DNA of 18,870 nucleotides from Nitrososphaerales archaeon (lineage in GTDB: Archaea > Thermoproteota > Nitrososphaeria > Nitrososphaerales > UBA57): contig JAKUSK010000009.1 of the NCBI GenBank assembly GCA_022449325.1, positions 1 to 18,870 on the forward strand, written 5' to 3'. Position numbers and translations under genes: made by a program. Shown here piece after piece: positions 15,288 through 18,870 of this stretch. Position 1 is the stretch's first letter; each line of letters begins with the position of its first letter. A model generated the notes under the pieces. It ran no database searches, was not told the origin of the DNA, and saw only the letters and a program-made list of their open reading frames with translations.

Positions 15288-15832
15288 CCTCGTAATCTTT
15301 CTGTTATATAATGTAATAAAACTGAGTGAACTCCTTCTATTAACAATATATTGTCCGATGGCACTTTAATCGCTAAATCCGACATATCACATAATTTTCC
15401 TGATTGACCTGTCAATCCTATTGTTTTTATTTCTCTTCTTTTGGCTTCATCTACTGCTTTTAAAATATTGGGCGAATTACCGCTACAACTTATTGCAATC
15501 AAAATATCTCCTTGTTCCGCAAAATTCTTTAGCTGTTCTGAAAATATATCTTCATATGAAACATCATTTGACCATGCGGTCATTACTGGTGTATTATCAG
15601 TAAAACACTGAGCTCTGAATCTTGGTTGTTTCTCATTCATCGACGTTTTCAATAAATCACAAACAAAATGCGAAGCCGTAGAAGAACTTCCTCCATTACC
15701 AATTACAAAAACATTTTTTTTATTATTTCGAACATCTTGTAATAAATTAATCATTTCAGAAATTTTGTCATTGTTTTCTATAAGACTGTCTATGGATTTC
15801 TTTGAATCCTGTAAAAATTTTTCATTTTCCAT
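15284..15832 (-). CDS. gmhA: Sedoheptulose-7-phosphate isomerase (SIS domain)
   Basis: This enzyme isomerises sedoheptulose 7-phosphate to D-glycero-D-manno-heptose 7-phosphate, the entry to heptose synthesis. The 182-residue single SIS domain has the phosphate-binding loop FVIGNGGSSSTASHF (42-56) and the second loop ISCSGNSPN (114-122), with LLIEGVHSVLLHYI near the C-terminus supplying E166, H169 and H174 near the active site. At the position after H55 where well-studied GmhA proteins have the H-x3-E metal ligand, this protein has D59. The ATG at 15832 lies 11 bases inside the end of hddA. The neighbouring hddA and gmhB support the heptose assignment over other SIS isomerases. Confidence 0.87.
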   Translation of the reverse strand: MENEKFLQDSKKSIDSLIENNDKISEMINLLQDVRNNKKNVFVIGNGGSSSTASHFVCDLLKTSMNEKQPRFRAQCFTDNTPVMTAWSNDVSYEDIFSEQLKNFAEQGDILIAISCSGNSPNILKAVDEAKRREIKTIGLTGQSGKLCDMSDLAIKVPSDNILLIEGVHSVLLHYITERLRG

Positions 15833-16820
15833 AGTTTACTACCGCTCCTTTTAGTGAAACATCAAATAAAACTCTCTTGCATCCAGTACTGTGAAGATTC
15901 TTTATTATGTTCCTATGTTTTGTTTTATCTGCAACAACCAAAAAGTGACCTCCTCCCCCCGCACCAGTGATTTTTGCACCATATGCGCCTGATTCAATAG
16001 CAAGATCGTGTACTTTGTCAATAAATTTATTTGAAATACCTTTAGTAAATTTCTTTTTCAATTCCCAAGCAATTTCTAATGTGTTTCCAACATCTTTAAA
16101 GTTTCCATCATCGAGATCATTTTTCATTCTTCTTGTTAATTTATTCATTATTTTTAAAACATCAATCATTTCATCTGATTTACTTTGTACTCTTTTTTCT
16201 TGTCTCTTTAATATTTTATCCGCATCTCTTGTCGTTCCTAAATAAAAAAGTAAACAATTTTCTGTTAATGCATTTGATATTTTCTTTTTAAATGGCTTGA
16301 CAATTATTTTATTTTTTTTATATTCAATATAATTGAATCCACCGAATGCAGCTGGCATGTGATCTTGTTTTCCAATAGCTTTTTTGAATATTTCAGCTTC
16401 TAATTTGTAAGCTTTTTCTGAAAGTTCCATCGGTTCCATCTTTTTTTTATTATCTATATGATGAAAAGCATTAACTAAATTTACTGCTAATGTTCCAGAC
16501 GAACCTAAACCACTTCCTGGTGGTACGTCACTTTTTATTGAAATCTTAGATGGTATTCTTTTCTCCAGTATTGTGTACAGAGGCATTGAAGAATTTTTTA
16601 TTTTAAATAATTTATCTTCAGTACCTTCATAATATTCATTTACATCGCTTGCAATTACTACATATTTATTCTTCAATGTTCTTAATTTGATTTTTGAAAA
16701 TCTTGTTATTGCAAAATTTATTACTGCTCCATTATGGTTGTTGTAAAATGATGGAAAATCTGTTCCTCCACCACATATACTAATCCTGTGTGGGGCGATA
16801 GATGTTAATTTATTTTCCAT
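15822..16820 (-). CDS. hddA: D-glycero-D-manno-heptose 7-phosphate kinase (GHMP family)
   Basis: This kinase makes heptose 1,7-bisphosphate for the GDP-heptose route. The 332-residue protein opens with SIAPHRISICGGGTDFPSFY (7-26), the HddA/fucokinase-like start. The ATP loop is PPGSGLGSSGTLAVN (100-114), then KQDHMPAAFGGFNYI, and the C-terminal GHMP motif KITGAGGGGHFLV. These match the sugar-7-phosphate kinase branch rather than galactokinase or mevalonate kinase. The ATG start at 16820 has an AAAGGAAG site about eight bases upstream. It is the first gene of the minus-strand glycan set and diverges from the membrane glycosyltransferase gene across 93 bases. Confidence 0.88.
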   Translation of the reverse strand: MENKLTSIAPHRISICGGGTDFPSFYNNHNGAVINFAITRFSKIKLRTLKNKYVVIASDVNEYYEGTEDKLFKIKNSSMPLYTILEKRIPSKISIKSDVPPGSGLGSSGTLAVNLVNAFHHIDNKKKMEPMELSEKAYKLEAEIFKKAIGKQDHMPAAFGGFNYIEYKKNKIIVKPFKKKISNALTENCLLFYLGTTRDADKILKRQEKRVQSKSDEMIDVLKIMNKLTRRMKNDLDDGNFKDVGNTLEIAWELKKKFTKGISNKFIDKVHDLAIESGAYGAKITGAGGGGHFLVVADKTKHRNIIKNLHSTGCKRVLFDVSLKGAVVNYGK

Positions 16821-16880
16821 TTTTTCAACTTCCTTTACTTTTGTTTATCTTTCGTCTTTGTAAAAGTCTTTTGTATAGGC

Positions 16881-16888
16881 TTTTATAG
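16881..16888 (+). promoter_or_regulatory. Candidate TATA box for the GT-C-like gene
   Basis: TTTTATAG lies about 27 bases upstream of the GTG start at 16914, the distance for a leaderless transcript. No ribosome binding site precedes the start. Evidence is sequence and spacing only. Confidence 0.4.
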
Positions 16889-16892
16889 AAAC

Positions 16893-16904
16893 TTTTTTTA
16901 TATA
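16893..16904 (-). promoter_or_regulatory. Candidate TATA box for hddA
   Basis: On the minus strand ATATATAAAAAA is a strong archaeal TATA match. Initiation about 26 bases on would give a leader of roughly 50 bases, consistent with the Shine-Dalgarno site (AAAGGAAG) in front of hddA. The divergent GT-C gene uses the same intergenic stretch. Confidence 0.45.
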
Positions 16905-16913
16905 TGGGTAGAC

Positions 16914-17996
16914 GTGGCTATACAAATAATTGATTATTTAACAGAGCAACTAAAAGACGAAAGGAAATTATTTCTTTTAATCTTTAGTTTCAATCTTCTT
17001 TTCTTTATTCTTGGGTTAGCTTTAGGTTACGACGTTCATCATTTTGCTGATAAAGCGGATACTGATGGAACTTCTTATTATAATATAGCACTCGATCCTT
17101 TTTCTTCTTCTCCTGAAGAAAGCGGATTTCGTCATGCTACATTTCTTTATCCCTTAATCACGTATCTTATTGCACAAGGTAATCCTTTTGCTACTGCTTT
17201 AACTATGGAATTGATTAATATTACTGCATTCTCTTTCAGCGTTGTAATGTTCTCTAGAGTTGCTTCTTTGGATAACATTAAATCATCAGTTTTATTTTAT
17301 GCTTTCAATCCTATTCTTCTTATTTCTACCCACGGAGGTATGAACGAACCGTTGTTCTTTACATTCATGTTTGGGGCATTGTATTATTTTCGAACTGATA
17401 ATTTTAAAATGTCGGCAATATTTCTTGCATTTGCTTCATTAGCTCGTCCAGATTTTGTAATTTTCTCATTTCCTTTCTTCTTGCTCACAAAAGATCGAAA
17501 GTTTCTCAAATATTTTATGATTCCTCTCATTACGATTTCAATTCACGGATTACACCTCATTTACAGATTTGGTTTGGACCATTTCTTACGTTTTACATCG
17601 GGCATTGATTCAGGATTTCCTCACAGTATGATTGGAATTCCATTTCAAACATTCTTTCAGAATCGTTTCTTTGGAGGAGTTAATACTCCTGCAATTACAG
17701 GTCTAAATTATTTAATCAACGAGTTCCTAACTTGGTCAATTTTCTTTGCTCTAATTCTGTCTGTTTATTTTATTTACAAGAAAAAACATCTTGATTACTT
17801 TAGTTTATCATTAATTGTTTTTGGATCTGTTTTACAGCCTGCATATTCTTTCTTCTCTGGATATTTCAGATTCGCATCGATGATTCCTTATTTGTATAAA
17901 ATTCCTGGACTGACTTTAAACAACAAATTACTTCCTTTGTTCGGTTTTCTCTATCTTATCTTTGGCCTTTCTCTTCTATTTGCTTGGTTCTTCTAG
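16914..17996 (+). CDS. Polytopic membrane protein, GT-C-type glycosyltransferase candidate
   Basis: The 360-residue protein is hydrophobic throughout, with a first membrane span near 18-38 (LFLLIFSFNLLFFILGLAL) and roughly eight or nine spans in all. The first external loop has the acidic pattern HFADKADTDGTSYYNIALDPF (D46, D49, D51), then RHATFLYPLITYLIAQG, the layout of lipid-phosphate-sugar-dependent GT-C enzymes, where acidic residues in this loop are catalytic. A second feature is HGGMNEPLFF, like the TEPLF-type motif of the group. It would transfer a sugar from a polyprenyl-phosphate donor on the outer face of the membrane. The start is GTG at 16914; the ATG at 16904 is out of frame. 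It lies between the heptose operon and the S-layer-like gene, which suggests a surface-glycan role. Confidence 0.7.
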   Translation: MAIQIIDYLTEQLKDERKLFLLIFSFNLLFFILGLALGYDVHHFADKADTDGTSYYNIALDPFSSSPEESGFRHATFLYPLITYLIAQGNPFATALTMELINITAFSFSVVMFSRVASLDNIKSSVLFYAFNPILLISTHGGMNEPLFFTFMFGALYYFRTDNFKMSAIFLAFASLARPDFVIFSFPFFLLTKDRKFLKYFMIPLITISIHGLHLIYRFGLDHFLRFTSGIDSGFPHSMIGIPFQTFFQNRFFGGVNTPAITGLNYLINEFLTWSIFFALILSVYFIYKKKHLDYFSLSLIVFGSVLQPAYSFFSGYFRFASMIPYLYKIPGLTLNNKLLPLFGFLYLIFGLSLLFAWFF

Positions 17997-18047
17997 ATTT
18001 TCAGACATAATTACCGGATACTTCTCTGATTCATTTTATCCATAATG

Positions 18048-18063
18048 TTTTTTTATTATTTTT
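18048..18063 (+). terminator. T-rich terminator after the GT-C-like gene
   Basis: The run TTTTTTTATTATTTTT lies about 50 bases after the stop at 17996, in a gap of 189 bases. T-rich tracts without a needed hairpin terminate archaeal transcription. It would separate the membrane protein from the strongly expressed gene downstream. Confidence 0.55.
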
Positions 18064-18140
18064 ACGAAAACAGTGTATTATTGACCGTTAACCTAGATTC
18101 CTCTTCATTTTTCACTGCGATAGACAATTTATCCACAACG

Positions 18141-18150
18141 CTTATATATT
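18141..18150 (+). promoter_or_regulatory. TATA box of the S-layer-like gene
   Basis: CTTATATATT is a near-consensus archaeal TATA box about 40 bases before the ATG at 18186. Initiation some 25 bases on would leave a short leader carrying the AAGGAG site. The rest of the 17997-18185 gap holds the T-rich tract described separately and nothing else recognisable. Confidence 0.6.
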
Positions 18151-18170
18151 AAAACTATCAAAAACCGTTT

Positions 18171-18176
18171 AAGGAG
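18171..18176 (+). promoter_or_regulatory. Shine-Dalgarno site of the S-layer-like gene
   Basis: AAGGAG lies nine bases upstream of the ATG at 18186. It is among the best ribosome binding sites in this window, where many genes show none, and fits a heavily translated gene. It also fixes the ATG as the start. Confidence 0.75.
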
Positions 18177-18185
18177 TATAATAGT

Positions 18186-18870
18186 ATGAACTATAGTCTA
18201 AACACAAATTGGCTATTCTCTAAGCAATTCAAGGCTGCAACTGCAACCTTGTTACTAGCTGCTAGTATGCTTATGATGATGGGCTTACCAATAGCACCAT
18301 CAGCACAAGCTGCAGCAACTGGAACTCTCACACTATCATCTTCGCAAATCTTTGGAAACCAAACGGTTTCTATGACAATCACTGATAGCGATATCGGTGT
18401 TCAAGAAATGAAAAACACATACAATCCAAGTGTTGTCCTTCAATGGACCAACGCTACAAGCACATACAATCTCAACGTCACACAGAATACAGGAGGTTCA
18501 TGGGTTGCTTATGCAACTGATGCACTTTATGTAATCTATGGATGTAGCGCCGCGTTAAACGTGACTGCAAGTGATAAATCACACAATGCTTCACTATCAA
18601 AGTTTCACGCTGGACACGCACCAGCTGGACAGGGTTCTAACGGACTCGCAGTCGGCTCATGTGCAAAGAGCTACATCAACAATGGACACTTGTCAAACGG
18701 TGTTCCATCAACACGTACATACACAAACCACTCATATACTGGCGGAACTGGATCAGTCTTACCGACTAGTTTCAGTATCGCATCATCACCAATGATTCAT
18801 GGTATGAACATGACTCGTGGTGCAACAATGACAATCACATACAAAGATGCATCTGATTCAACTGGTGCAG
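18186..18870 (+). CDS. Secreted S-layer-like protein, N-terminal part (3' end outside window)
   Basis: The frame is open from ATG at 18186 to the end of the window, giving 228 residues of a longer protein. Residues 1-42 form a signal peptide: a basic part to K16, a hydrophobic core (ATLLLAASMLMMMGL) and a cleavage site after SAQA. The mature part is rich in Thr, Ser, Asn, Gly and Ala, as in thaumarchaeal surface-layer proteins. Sequons N58-QT, N89-AT, N97-VT, N125-VT, N134-AS, N181-HS and N208-MT would be N-glycosylated. C120 and C159 may form a disulfide. Codon use differs from its neighbours, with many AAC, ACA and ATC codons and higher G+C, as expected of a very highly expressed gene. The S-layer call is inferred from composition, export signal, promoter strength and neighbours; another large secreted glycoprotein remains possible. 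Confidence 0.75.
   Translation, partial: MNYSLNTNWLFSKQFKAATATLLLAASMLMMMGLPIAPSAQAAATGTLTLSSSQIFGNQTVSMTITDSDIGVQEMKNTYNPSVVLQWTNATSTYNLNVTQNTGGSWVAYATDALYVIYGCSAALNVTASDKSHNASLSKFHAGHAPAGQGSNGLAVGSCAKSYINNGHLSNGVPSTRTYTNHSYTGGTGSVLPTSFSIASSPMIHGMNMTRGATMTITYKDASDSTGA

Noticed and set aside
18571..18795. Plus-strand 74-codon frame rich in His, Gln and Thr
   Set aside because: It lies in another frame inside the S-layer-like gene, whose own frame is open, has a signal peptide and an upstream ribosome binding site.

Overview
The window is archaeal, most likely a Nitrososphaerota (Thaumarchaeota) genome close to the marine or soil ammonia oxidisers. The evidence is a classic archaeal information-processing gene string (aIF5B, eS6, aIF2-gamma, an Fcf1-like PIN protein, Rpo7, Spt4, the GTP-dependent dephospho-CoA kinase family, eS24, eS31), an archaeal-type Lrp, A+T-rich DNA, many TTG starts, TATA boxes at leaderless distances, and a Thr/Ser/Asn-rich secreted protein resembling a thaumarchaeal S-layer protein. 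No ammonia-oxidation gene is present, so the phylum call is inference.

Layout. (1) 1-5517, plus strand: translation and transcription genes, tightly packed, starting inside infB. (2) 5524-7111, minus strand: an overlapping pair of a Pol-beta-like nucleotidyltransferase and an HExxH metallopeptidase, both of unknown function. (3) 7176-13532: all five enzymes from aspartate to threonine. lrp, asd, lysC and hom lie on the minus strand, and thrB-thrC leave divergently on the plus strand. Dyad sequences in front of lrp and between hom and thrB make Lrp control plausible. (4) 13534-16820, minus strand: a hotdog thioesterase, a family-2 glycosyltransferase and a heptose module (gmhB, gmhA, hddA) in overlapping order. 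(5) 16914-18870, plus strand: a polytopic GT-C-like membrane protein, then the 5' part of a large secreted S-layer-like gene with a strong TATA box and Shine-Dalgarno site, seven N-glycosylation sequons in the visible mature part, and codon use unlike the rest of the window.

The most interesting reading is that regions 4 and 5 form one unit. The bacterial-type pathway to D-glycero-D-manno-heptose phosphate, a cytoplasmic GT2 enzyme and a membrane GT-C enzyme sit next to a surface-layer protein rich in N-glycosylation sites, so the archaeon may put heptose on its S-layer. The GDP-transferring enzyme (HddC) is not in the window.

No tRNA, rRNA, CRISPR or insertion sequence was seen. No gene-free stretch exceeds 300 bases; the longest (17997-18185) holds a T-rich terminator and the S-layer promoter.
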